This document shows, piece by piece, positions 7,413-14,004 of a stretch of DNA of 64,000 bases. Both the position numbers and the translations under genes were made by a program. Origin of the DNA: Komagataeibacter xylinus (GTDB lineage Bacteria; Pseudomonadota; Alphaproteobacteria; Acetobacterales; Acetobacteraceae). The stretch lies in contig NZ_JARWSK010000006.1 of the NCBI RefSeq assembly GCF_031081985.1, forward strand, positions 186,001-250,000. The letters run 5' to 3'. The notes beneath the pieces are model-generated. The model was not told where the DNA came from and ran no database searches. It was given only the letters and a program-made list of their open reading frames with translations. The number at the start of each line of letters is the position of its first letter. Position 1 is the first letter of the stretch.

Positions 7413-7503
7413 CGCGAAATATCCGCCCTTACGGGTCAGCCCATTGTCAGGCCGACCCGCGCGGACCACCATGCGGTTACCACACACAAACATGGAGGAT
7501 TCG

Positions 7504-7770
7504 GTGTCCGGCAACGTTATTGAGGAAAAGCCCTTCAAACGCCCCGAAACATTGGAAGAAAGAGTTGCCGCACTGGAAGCACGCAATGCTGCGCTGGAAG
7601 CCCTGGTATTCGGACTGCTACAGCGAGCATACACAACAAACGCCAATATGCTTGAACCCAATACGTCGGCACTTCTTTCGCGCGCCGACAAGACGACACC
7701 CATCCCGGCCGGAGAATGGGAGGCCGTCAAACGCGAAACCATTGCCCGCATCATGGCTCAATCCCGGTAG
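7504..7770 (+). CDS. Small coiled-coil phage protein
   Basis: An 88-residue protein on the plus strand, opposite to its neighbours. The GTG at 7504 has GGAGG five bases upstream; an ATG at 7492 in the same frame is less well placed. Residues ~12-32 (LEERVAALEARNAALEALV) form a short leucine-zipper-like coiled coil. The C-terminal part (PIPAGEWEAVKRETIARI) is helical. It resembles small oligomeric phage accessory proteins, but I recognise no family. Its last 20 bases overlap the end of the convergent gene at 7751-8458. Confidence 0.5.
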   Translation: MSGNVIEEKPFKRPETLEERVAALEARNAALEALVFGLLQRAYTTNANMLEPNTSALLSRADKTTPIPAGEWEAVKRETIARIMAQSR

Positions 7771-8458
7771 CGGGATTACGCGCCACACGTTCCGCGAAAG
7801 TCGCTTCCGCATATTCCATTGCGACTTTCAGTGTGTACAGCCACTGCACAGGGTCATCGACCGTACCCATGCCGATGGCGCGGAACACCTCACTGACTTC
7901 TGCAGGGTGGCTCAGCCATTCCTCATCCGTAAGAAGGCGACTGGGCACAACGGGCTTGTAATGCAGATCACGCGCATTCCGCCGAGCGACCGCTCTCATT
8001 TCCCTGCGCAGGGAGGGGAGAGATGCCTCCATCTGACAGGCATCAAGCGTGCCCAATCCGTTCTCCACGCCTCTTATAAGAGCGCGGAAACTGTCATTCT
8101 CCCTGGCGCGCTGATCTCGCGCCTCATCCCAGTCAGACGAAGGAGACTGCCCATGCATCCCATCGTCTCGCGCAGGCGCCATGGCAGTAATAGGGATCAT
8201 CCGCAACTTGACCAGCGGTTCATTCTGGGCGGCGATCCAGCACACATCAGGCCGACTTTCCGTAGCCTGATAAATGCCTTCGCCGTCCATCCATGCCACT
8301 CGCTCAAACCGCATGCGGCGCGGGCGGTCGAGCGCAATGTCAGCCCAGAACGCATGCGGCGTGCCCTCGGTTGGGCAGTGCAGATTAAGGGCATTGCCCC
8401 CGCTAGCCGCCTCAGTGAACCAGACGGCCTGTACATCAATGACGCGGATCGCGCTCAT
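7751..8458 (-). CDS. Hypothetical prophage protein
   Basis: A 235-residue protein with no motif I recognise. The N-terminal half is Trp-rich and globular (VWFTEAAS, AFWADIAL, RVAWMDGEGIYQAT), and a charged helical middle follows (SDWDEARDQRARENDSFRALI). Near the C-terminus is TDEEWLSHPAEVSEVFRAIG. The start overlaps the stop of the upstream 72-residue gene (ATGA at 8455-8458), indicating coupled translation. Length, codon use and packing support a real gene; function unknown. Confidence 0.55.
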   Translation of the reverse strand: MSAIRVIDVQAVWFTEAASGGNALNLHCPTEGTPHAFWADIALDRPRRMRFERVAWMDGEGIYQATESRPDVCWIAAQNEPLVKLRMIPITAMAPARDDGMHGQSPSSDWDEARDQRARENDSFRALIRGVENGLGTLDACQMEASLPSLRREMRAVARRNARDLHYKPVVPSRLLTDEEWLSHPAEVSEVFRAIGMGTVDDPVQWLYTLKVAMEYAEATFAERVARNPATGIEP

Positions 8459-8673
8459 GCCGCACCACGCTCATTATGACGGACACAGGTAAGGGAAAGA
8501 TGGAACATCAGCAGTTGCACGAATGCCTCCTGTGTTTCTCCGTAGGTATTCTGGTATCTTTTCTGTAATAACGACTGACATTCAGATGGCGACCTTGTCG
8601 CCAGGGCAGACCGAATATCATTGTCCGCATCAGCGATAATGCGGCGTTCGTAGGAAAGCGATCTATCAGACAT
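8455..8673 (-). CDS. Small hypothetical prophage protein
   Basis: A 72-residue, probably all-helical protein (SLSYERRIIADADNDIRSAL, then EAFVQLLMFHLSLTCV). Its ATG at 8673-8671 shares the palindrome CATG with the ATG of the divergent DUF4145 gene, so each gene's start region lies within the other. No clear Shine-Dalgarno precedes it. No family recognised. Coupling to the downstream gene through an ATGA overlap supports it. Confidence 0.45.
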   Translation of the reverse strand: MSDRSLSYERRIIADADNDIRSALATRSPSECQSLLQKRYQNTYGETQEAFVQLLMFHLSLTCVRHNERGAA

Positions 8674-9481
8674 GACTTTACAGCACGCTCATGATTTTCA
8701 GTTTAATTGCCCATGTTGTGGTGCAGAATATGTTACTTTTGGTGAAGTAAAGGTTGGAGAAATTTTGAACAAATCCGAAATTCCAACAACCAATACAATT
8801 AGTGCCTCTGAAGTGCGGGATACTCGCACACGTGCAAGCGTGAGGCCTCCTCTTCCAATTCCACATGGCGAGCGCCCTCGAGTACCAGCCAAACGGGAAG
8901 CAGTCGGAACTTGCAGAAATCCTGAATGTCTCCAAATGGTCGTTTTTCGCCTCAGAGCATCCGTTAATGTGCATGATCGAGGCATCGTATTTTTCGGCGG
9001 AGCTTCGTGGCACATAGACAGCACTGCCCCGATGCCGAGAAAAGCAACAGCATCTGAATTGCTTCCCGCTGACGTGCGTCAATGCATGCTTGAAGCAGAA
9101 CAGACGCTGCTCGCTCGCGATATCGCGCCCCGTATCGCGCGATCCGCGTTCCGTACAGTTTTGGATGTAGCAACAAAAGATATGGTCAAGAGAAACCCCG
9201 CATGCCTCGATGGCAAAGATCCATCGAAAATTACGCTCTTTAACCGTATTAATATTTTGGCTGATGCCAAACTTATTTCTCCAGAACTGAAGGTCTGGGC
9301 CCACGGCGTGCGCGGCATCACGAACGAAGACGTGCACACTGTCGAGCCGGTCAGCAAGGAAGAAGCGCAGGAAATTGCCGAAATTACCCGGCTGATCCTG
9401 ACCTACCTCTTTGAACTTCCTGAGCGGGTCAAACTGGCCAAGGCCGCAGCCGACGCCAAGAAAGCCGAAAGGAACGGATAG
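8672..9481 (+). CDS. DUF4145-like protein, probable prophage cargo gene
   Basis: A 269-residue protein. It starts with a Cys-rich stretch (FNCPCCGAEYV, and a second pair at GTCRNPEC around residue 80) that suggests a zinc-binding N-terminus. The C-terminal half (MLEAEQTLLARDIAPRIARSAFRTVLDVATKDM, then LNADAKLIS-like and DVHTVEPVSKEEAQEI) matches the pattern of DUF4145 proteins, often found in mobile islands with no known activity. It is plus-strand within a leftward gene block, has an AT-richer 5' end, and converges on cro with a five-base gap. AGGAAAG lies upstream of the ATG. This is what a lysogen-expressed cargo gene would look like, but no phenotype can be read from the sequence. Confidence 0.6.
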   Translation: MTLQHAHDFQFNCPCCGAEYVTFGEVKVGEILNKSEIPTTNTISASEVRDTRTRASVRPPLPIPHGERPRVPAKREAVGTCRNPECLQMVVFRLRASVNVHDRGIVFFGGASWHIDSTAPMPRKATASELLPADVRQCMLEAEQTLLARDIAPRIARSAFRTVLDVATKDMVKRNPACLDGKDPSKITLFNRINILADAKLISPELKVWAHGVRGITNEDVHTVEPVSKEEAQEIAEITRLILTYLFELPERVKLAKAAADAKKAERNG

Positions 9482-9486
9482 GGAAG

Positions 9487-9693
9487 TCACGCCGCACCTC
9501 GCTCTTGCGTTGTTTCGGGGCCAAAAACATCAGGACGGAGATCATGCGGGGTAAGACCGGCCATCTCGGCCACCGTGCGTGCATGCACAGCCGGGACCTG
9601 TTTCCAACCTATGACGGTAGCGTGATGGCGATTAACCGCCTTGCCAACCTTCAGGGGGCCGCCAGCTCGGCGGATGATCTCGCGGGTATTCAT
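9487..9693 (-). CDS. Cro-like HTH protein
   Basis: A 68-residue protein starting MNTREIIRRAGGPLKVGKAV and continuing NRHHATVIGWKQVPAVHARTVAEMAGL, a YdaS/Cro-type HTH. An ATG 30 bases further upstream exists, but the chosen start leaves the operator-containing intergenic DNA free. It is divergent from the XRE repressor; the 91-bp space between them holds three operator-like palindromes. TTGACT on the minus strand (9728-9723) lies five bases before operator A, matching the TTGACA-operator E geometry on the other flank. It likely acts as the early repressor that opposes the lysogenic repressor. Confidence 0.7.
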   Translation of the reverse strand: MNTREIIRRAGGPLKVGKAVNRHHATVIGWKQVPAVHARTVAEMAGLTPHDLRPDVFGPETTQERGAA

Positions 9694-9700
9694 AGGAACA

Positions 9701-9774
9701 TGTGGGACATTCCCACAATCCAAGTCAAGCTAAAATGTGGGGAAAACCCGCCCACGTGTTGGGGATATCCCACA
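9701..9774. promoter_or_regulatory. Left operator cluster (sites A, B, C) between cro and repressor
   Basis: Site A, TGTGGGACATTCCCACA (9701-9717), is a perfect 7-3-7 palindrome. Site B (9736-9752, TGTGGGGAAAACCCGCC) is degenerate on its right half. Site C (9758-9774, GTTGGGGATATCCCACA) keeps a perfect right half. All fit the consensus TGTGGGn-N3-nCCCACA shared with sites D and E. Site A covers the presumed cro promoter, and site C ends ten bases before the repressor ATG. The binding protein is presumably the XRE repressor, Cro, or both. Confidence 0.75.
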
Positions 9775-9784
9775 AGATAATTCC

Positions 9785-10120
9785 ATGACGAAAGATACCC
9801 CAGGCCACCGAATTAGAACACTTAGAGAACAAAAAGGTATGACGCAAGCCGCTTTGGCTGTAGAGTTCGGAATATCGAGGTCTCACCTCACGAAAATCGA
9901 GACGGGAGGCGATATGCCAGGACGACAGACATTGATGGCCGCATCGACTTTTTTTGGGGTTTCCCTTGATTGGCTGGCAAACGGTACTGGCGATCCGCGC
10001 CCGGCCGAGGCTACCAACGAAAAAGAGGCTCTACTTCTTTTCGCGTACCGTAATCTTCCAGAAGATGAGGCAGAGGCATACCTGCACTTGATGCTAAAAC
10101 GTAGCAAGCGGGATAGTTAG
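9785..10120 (+). CDS. XRE-family prophage repressor (short, no peptidase domain)
   Basis: A 111-residue regulator. The HTH spans about residues 8-62: HRIRTLREQKGMTQAALAVEFGISRSHLTKIETG, then STFFGVSLDWLANG. The short acidic/helical tail (EALLLFAYRNLPEDEAEAYLHLML) probably dimerises the protein. There is no S24/LexA-like protease domain, so SOS induction by self-cleavage is not expected. I chose the ATG at 9785 rather than the upstream in-frame start inside operator B. The gene lies between two sets of matching palindromic operators and is followed two bases later by a secreted-protein gene, probably in the same transcript. Confidence 0.85.
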   Translation: MTKDTPGHRIRTLREQKGMTQAALAVEFGISRSHLTKIETGGDMPGRQTLMAASTFFGVSLDWLANGTGDPRPAEATNEKEALLLFAYRNLPEDEAEAYLHLMLKRSKRDS

Positions 10121-10122
10121 CC

Positions 10123-10755
10123 ATGAAATATAACTTGACTTTGTGCCTGCTCGCTTCGTGTTTCGCTTCTATAACTGTATGCAATGCACAGACATCTCAG
10201 GATATCTGTGAAATATATAGATCATCCAAAGAGAATAGTAGCGATCTTATTAATAAATACCAGTCTGATGTAAGTGCGAATGATAGCAATGGCGTTAGGC
10301 ATGAAGCCTTGATTAGCTCAGATAAAGCCGCTCTTGACCGTGCCTTCTCATCGCGGAACGATACTATATATAAATATACCGCTAAGGGACAGGTCCAGAG
10401 TCTGGATGTCATAGTGGATAAGATTGACACGTCTGCTGAAGATTATGGAGATGGTGAGAAAAGCTACGCATATATTAATGCGCATATCTCGTGCGATCCT
10501 GAAATAGGTATCCTGATACCAAAAATCCCTGTTGATTCTCGGTGGAAACCACTCTTGTCATCATTAAATACCGGTGACTCGATAGAAGTGTCGGGGCGCT
10601 TTATCACCCATGATGAGGATGCCCAGCGGCCCGCAGATGCCATACAGTGGGCAGGTCCTCTCTGGGGCATATTTGGGGACCTTCGCTCAGAGGTATTCCT
10701 TGCGCCGTCACTGCAAATCAACCCAAGCAGGATGCAGCGACGCACAGAGCAGTAA
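10123..10755 (+). CDS. Secreted OB-fold-like protein, probable lysogenic conversion gene
   Basis: A 210-residue protein with a clear signal peptide (MKYNLTLCLLASCFASITVCNA, cleavage near residue 22). The C-terminal region contains a pattern resembling tRNA_anti-like/OB-fold domains: YTAKGQVQSLDVIV, then ISCDPEIG, then LNTGDSIEVSGRF. It begins two bases after the repressor stop, so it is likely expressed in the lysogen. Its DNA is markedly AT-richer than the rest of the window, suggesting separate transfer. A role in modifying the host envelope or excluding other phages is a guess from position and export. Confidence 0.6.
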   Translation: MKYNLTLCLLASCFASITVCNAQTSQDICEIYRSSKENSSDLINKYQSDVSANDSNGVRHEALISSDKAALDRAFSSRNDTIYKYTAKGQVQSLDVIVDKIDTSAEDYGDGEKSYAYINAHISCDPEIGILIPKIPVDSRWKPLLSSLNTGDSIEVSGRFITHDEDAQRPADAIQWAGPLWGIFGDLRSEVFLAPSLQINPSRMQRRTEQ

Positions 10756-10774
10756 GGTGATTAAAAATTAAATC

Positions 10775-10826
10775 CGTGGGATTACCCCACATATTTCCTT
10801 GACATAATGTGTGGGTTAATCCCACA
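10775..10826 (+). promoter_or_regulatory. Right operator pair (sites D, E) and early promoter -35
   Basis: Site D is CGTGGGATTACCCCACA (10775-10791). Site E is TGTGGGTTAATCCCACA (10810-10826). Both fit the TGTGGG-N5-CCCACA consensus of the left cluster. A perfect TTGACA lies at 10799-10804, five bases before site E, so site E would overlap the -10 region and site D would sit just upstream of -35. I see no good -10 hexamer at the standard spacing. This is the likely repressed promoter of the rightward int operon. Confidence 0.7.
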
Positions 10827-10860
10827 TTCCCCTCCATCACACCCGTGATGGAGGTTTCCG

Positions 10861-11145
10861 GTGTCAAAAATCACGATCATTCCCATCAGGAGAGGTCCGC
10901 CAGCAGGCACCCCTGATGCCCTGCAGGACATAATCATCCGCCGTCAGATGGCCGAAAGCGCCGTGCTGAACGCCCTGCCGCGCCAGGGCGCAGGCATTGC
11001 CCTGCTCATGTCCGAACGCCGCGCCCTGCGTGCCGCCACGGCCGAACTCAACCGGCAGATGGATGCCGAGGAAGCGGAACTCAACCGCATCGCCCGCCGC
11101 AGTGTGTCCCGCCACCTCACCAGCACCGGGCGAGGTGTGGCATGA
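10861..11145 (+). CDS. Small prophage protein, first gene of rightward operon
   Basis: A 94-residue protein starting with GTG, seven bases after TGGAGG. The central part is a predicted helix/coiled coil (LMSERRALRAATAELNRQMDAEEAELNRIARR). No family recognised. It lies directly downstream of the operator-controlled promoter at 10.8 kb and overlaps the next gene by four bases (ATGA), so it should be an early gene repressed in the lysogen. Confidence 0.55.
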   Translation: MSKITIIPIRRGPPAGTPDALQDIIIRRQMAESAVLNALPRQGAGIALLMSERRALRAATAELNRQMDAEEAELNRIARRSVSRHLTSTGRGVA

Positions 11146-11429
11146 CGCAGGACTTCACGCCCATCCCGCCTAGTCATCTGGTCGGCCTACTGTCCGATAC
11201 GGACCAGAGCGCAGCCATCAATGTCTATCGGCAGTTCCACACCAATTTTATGGCTGCCGAAACTTACAGGCACCAGGGCAGCCTGCAGGCAGCCCGTTAC
11301 ACCGCCCGCATTGCCGATGCCCGCCTCGAGGACCTCGAGCGGCTCATCATGGCCCCGTTCATGGTCGAAGGCCCCGAAATCGAGGCCGACCTGTACCGCA
11401 AGGCGCAGGCGGGGAGGGTGCAGTCGTGA
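11142..11429 (+). CDS. Small prophage protein
   Basis: A 95-residue protein, largely helical (SAAINVYRQFHTNFMAAETYRHQGSLQAARYTARIADARLEDLERLI). The pattern resembles small soluble helical phage proteins with no named family. It starts inside the stop of the previous gene, and its own TGA overlaps the GTG of the next, so it is part of a tightly coupled early operon. Confidence 0.5.
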   Translation: MTQDFTPIPPSHLVGLLSDTDQSAAINVYRQFHTNFMAAETYRHQGSLQAARYTARIADARLEDLERLIMAPFMVEGPEIEADLYRKAQAGRVQS

Positions 11430-11563
11430 TCCAGATCCCCGCTCACCAGGTTGACCGCATCCGCGATCATCTGCCCACCATGCCGGAAGTCATGGCCTGC
11501 ACGGCGCTGTGCTGCGTGGTGTGGGGCGGCCTTGTCCTGATCGTGCTGGAGGCGCTGCCATGA
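11426..11563 (+). CDS. Very small membrane protein in early operon
   Basis: A 45-residue reading frame I translated directly. It starts at a GTG that overlaps the previous stop (GTGA, 11426-11429) and ends with a TGA sharing one base with the next ATG. The C-terminal half is hydrophobic (ACTALCCVVWGGLVLIVLEAL), a single membrane span, after an amphipathic N-terminus. The perfect packing between both neighbours is the evidence that it is translated. Confidence 0.45.
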   Translation: MIQIPAHQVDRIRDHLPTMPEVMACTALCCVVWGGLVLIVLEALP

Positions 11564-12021
11564 TGGAAGCCCGCCAGCTCGATCTTGTTGACTACATTGC
11601 AGGCATCTCCGCGCCGCCCGCAGCGGCACCGCAGGAAAACCCGCTGGACCTGCTGCCGCGCCGCGCCAAGGCATGGGAGCGCATGGTCGCCCACGTTCCT
11701 GCCGAGGATGTCCGCATCAGTATCTCCACGACCTGGACCCGGGTTGTGATGGAGCAGCTGCGCGAGGACGGGCGCGGTGACTTGCTGTTCGCCACCGGCA
11801 AAATCAGATCCGACGACGTGCCACCCGACCTCATCTGGCCCGAGCCCTGCCGCCTCATCCTGATGACAGCCGCCAGCGCGGCCCGCATTCACGAACGCTG
11901 GTGCCTGGAGGAAGCCCCCGGCACCGGCCTCAGCAACACCTTCCGCTTTGCCCAGCAGCAGTATGCCGATCGCAAGGCCGTATCTCGGCAATTGAGCGCG
12001 CTGGTCGAGGAGAAATCATGA
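11563..12021 (+). CDS. Hypothetical prophage protein upstream of the methyltransferase
   Basis: A 152-residue protein (MEARQLDLVDYIAG at the start; LPRRAKAWERMVAHVPAEDV in the middle). The residues around IWPEPCRLILMTAASAARIHERW look helical. The ATG at 11563 was chosen over the upstream open frame because it abuts the previous gene and has GGAGG about ten bases before it. It overlaps the methyltransferase ATG by four bases. No recognised domain; early-operon accessory of unknown role. Confidence 0.5.
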   Translation: MEARQLDLVDYIAGISAPPAAAPQENPLDLLPRRAKAWERMVAHVPAEDVRISISTTWTRVVMEQLREDGRGDLLFATGKIRSDDVPPDLIWPEPCRLILMTAASAARIHERWCLEEAPGTGLSNTFRFAQQQYADRKAVSRQLSALVEEKS

Positions 12022-13475
12022 TCTTTGCAGCCACACTTTGCAGCGGTATAGGCGCGCCTGAAATGGCGATGCCCGGCTGGTGCTGGCGTTACTGCGCGGA
12101 GATCGAGCCGTTTCCCTTGCGTATGCTTGCCCGCAGGTTTCCGGCCTCGATCAATTTGGGCGATCTGCTGACAGAAGATTTCAGTGCCAGGGCATGCGCT
12201 CTTGGCCCCATTGATGTGTTGGTGGCTGGAACGCCCTGTCAGGATTTCAGCGTGGCCGGTCGCCGCACAGGGCTGGAGGGTGCGCGGGGCAATCTGACCT
12301 TGCGCGCGATCCAGATATACGAGGAGCATTGCGATGCAGCTCGATCTGCTGGACGCGGCGAACCGCTCTACGTCTGGGAGAACGTCCCAGGCATCCTATC
12401 CGATAAAACCAACGCCTTCGGGTGTCTCCTCGGCGCGCTTGCAGGCTGCGAGACCGCCCTCGTTCCGCCAGCAAGACAGCGCTGGACCCGGGCGGGTTTG
12501 GTTGCTGGACCCCGCCGAGCCATCGCATGGCGTGTCCTTGACGCTCAATATTTCGGCTTGGCCCAACGACGCGAGCGTGTGTTCGTTGTGGCAGGTGCTC
12601 TCGACGGACCCGATCCCGCCACAATACTTTTTGAGCCCGAAAGCGTGCCGGGGAATCCTGCGCCGCGCCGCTGCGAGGGGGAAAACATTGCCCCGACCAT
12701 TGCTCGCGGCTCTCCGGGCGGTTGCGTCTACGGCTTAGATGCTGACACCGTAGAGAGTCTGCAGGCGGAAATCGCTCCATGCCTGCAAGGGCAGCCGAAC
12801 CGCTCTTACCGGGCCGATACGGAGATGTTTATCCCGCTTGCGTATGGAGGGAATAACTGCTCCGGGCCATTGGATGTCGCTCCCGCCCTGAATGCCCATG
12901 GCGGTCCTGTGGGCCGTCTCGATTTCGAAAGCGAGGCATTCATTTGCGCGACATTGGATGCCTCTTATGGTCGCCTGCAGGGTTGCGCTGGTCAGGATGC
13001 CAGCCATGGGCATTCGCATCTGGTCCCGATGGCATTTGATTGCACCGCATCGGGCCAGAATGGCTTCGGCGTAGGCGAAATTGCCAGCACCATGCGCTCG
13101 ATGGGACGCGTTGGCAGCAATTCCAGCGGCGGTGGGCACCTGGCCGTCATGGCTCCCGTTTCCGTTGCCCCGCACGGCCGGGATGGCGGTAATCAGATCG
13201 AAATGGGAGATGACGTTGCGCACGCGCTGAGCGCCAGTCAGGGCGGATCGGACAAGCCCCATCTCCTGACCAGCGCCGTCCGCCGTCTGATGCCGATCGA
13301 GTGCGAGCGCCTGCAGGGCTTTCCTGACCATCACACAGACGTCCCGAACGGTAACCGGCCGGCAGCAGATGGCCCCCGATACAAGGCGCTGGGCAATTCC
13401 ATGCCCGTGCCTGTGCTGCGCTGGCTGCTGCGTCGGGTTGAAGAAGAAATTATAGCAAGAAAGGAAACGGCATGA
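12018..13475 (+). CDS. DNA (cytosine-5) methyltransferase, phage-encoded
   Basis: A 485-residue C5 methyltransferase that would methylate cytosine in a specific DNA site. The N-terminal SAM motif I is FAATLCSGIGAPEMA. The catalytic loop is GTPCQDFSVAG (Cys near residue 77), followed by the ENV motif (VWENVPG). Motif VIII is AQRRERVF. The last motifs are RRLMPIECERLQGFPD and YKALGNSMPVPVL. Between motifs VIII and IX lies a long ~200-residue variable region carrying the target-recognition domain. The ATG overlaps the preceding stop (ATGA); the longer open frame upstream is not needed. No restriction nuclease gene accompanies it, so it is probably an orphan protecting phage DNA or regulating genes. 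Confidence 0.9.
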   Translation: MIFAATLCSGIGAPEMAMPGWCWRYCAEIEPFPLRMLARRFPASINLGDLLTEDFSARACALGPIDVLVAGTPCQDFSVAGRRTGLEGARGNLTLRAIQIYEEHCDAARSAGRGEPLYVWENVPGILSDKTNAFGCLLGALAGCETALVPPARQRWTRAGLVAGPRRAIAWRVLDAQYFGLAQRRERVFVVAGALDGPDPATILFEPESVPGNPAPRRCEGENIAPTIARGSPGGCVYGLDADTVESLQAEIAPCLQGQPNRSYRADTEMFIPLAYGGNNCSGPLDVAPALNAHGGPVGRLDFESEAFICATLDASYGRLQGCAGQDASHGHSHLVPMAFDCTASGQNGFGVGEIASTMRSMGRVGSNSSGGGHLAVMAPVSVAPHGRDGGNQIEMGDDVAHALSASQGGSDKPHLLTSAVRRLMPIECERLQGFPDHHTDVPNGNRPAADGPRYKALGNSMPVPVLRWLLRRVEEEIIARKETA

Positions 13476-13696
13476 GCGACCTTGCCAATCATCCGATCCT
13501 GCAGGGCCTCGAGTTCGGGCGCGAGATCTACAGTATCGAGATCCACGGTAACGGCCTCGGCGACTACGTGGGCATCGTGCGCGAGGATGATGGCCCGTGC
13601 TGCATCGTATTCCGTGGCCCACTGGTGACCGAGAACGGCCGCAAGCTCATTCGGGCACGCGGCACGCAGGCCTGGCCAAAGGATAAGGAAACATGA
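13472..13696 (+). CDS. Small hypothetical prophage protein
   Basis: A 74-residue protein, predicted mostly beta (FGREIYSIEIHGNGLGDYVGIVREDDGPCCIVFRG). It overlaps the methyltransferase stop and the next start by four bases on each side, indicating translational coupling. No family recognised. Confidence 0.5.
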   Translation: MSDLANHPILQGLEFGREIYSIEIHGNGLGDYVGIVREDDGPCCIVFRGPLVTENGRKLIRARGTQAWPKDKET

Positions 13697-14004
13697 AAGA
13701 CGCATCGCGCCTTCCATACTGGCCGCGCGCTATGAGCGAGGAACTGGCGGCAGCCTATGCGGGCGGTATCAGTGTCACCACGCTCAGGCGCGAGGTGGCG
13801 GAAGGCCGGGCTCCTCGGCCACATCACATCTCCGGCCGTCGTGTCGTGTGGTTCATTGAAGAACTCGATGCCTGGCTGGATCGGATCAAGGGGCATAAGG
13901 CACCGAAAGTGCCCGAGACCAAGCAGACCCCAAACTCATGGGCTGCAGCAGCTGCTGCAGCTGCAGGAAAGACCAGTGGCCAACGTCGTTCTTCCTTACG
14001 TTAA
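13693..14004 (+). CDS. Excisionase/AlpA-like DNA-binding protein
   Basis: A 103-residue protein with a MerR-like winged HTH near residues 20-65: EELAAAYAGGISVTTLRREVAEGRAP, then ISGRRVVWFIEELDAWLD. That is the AlpA/excisionase pattern. A poly-alanine tail (residues ~84-92) is encoded by a CTGCAG-rich palindrome. Its 3' end overlaps the integrase gene by 29 bases. Position next to int suggests it directs excision or regulates int; in some phages such proteins only regulate. Confidence 0.7.
   Translation: MKDASRLPYWPRAMSEELAAAYAGGISVTTLRREVAEGRAPRPHHISGRRVVWFIEELDAWLDRIKGHKAPKVPETKQTPNSWAAAAAAAAGKTSGQRRSSLR
13943..13960. promoter_or_regulatory. 18-bp palindrome just upstream of the integrase start
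   Basis: CTGCAGCAGCTGCTGCAG is a perfect palindrome inside the excisionase-like gene. It ends four bases before the AGGAAAG ribosome-binding site of int and 15 bases before its GTG. In mRNA it could fold into a hairpin next to the int start. It also simply encodes a poly-alanine stretch, so regulation is speculative. Confidence 0.4.
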
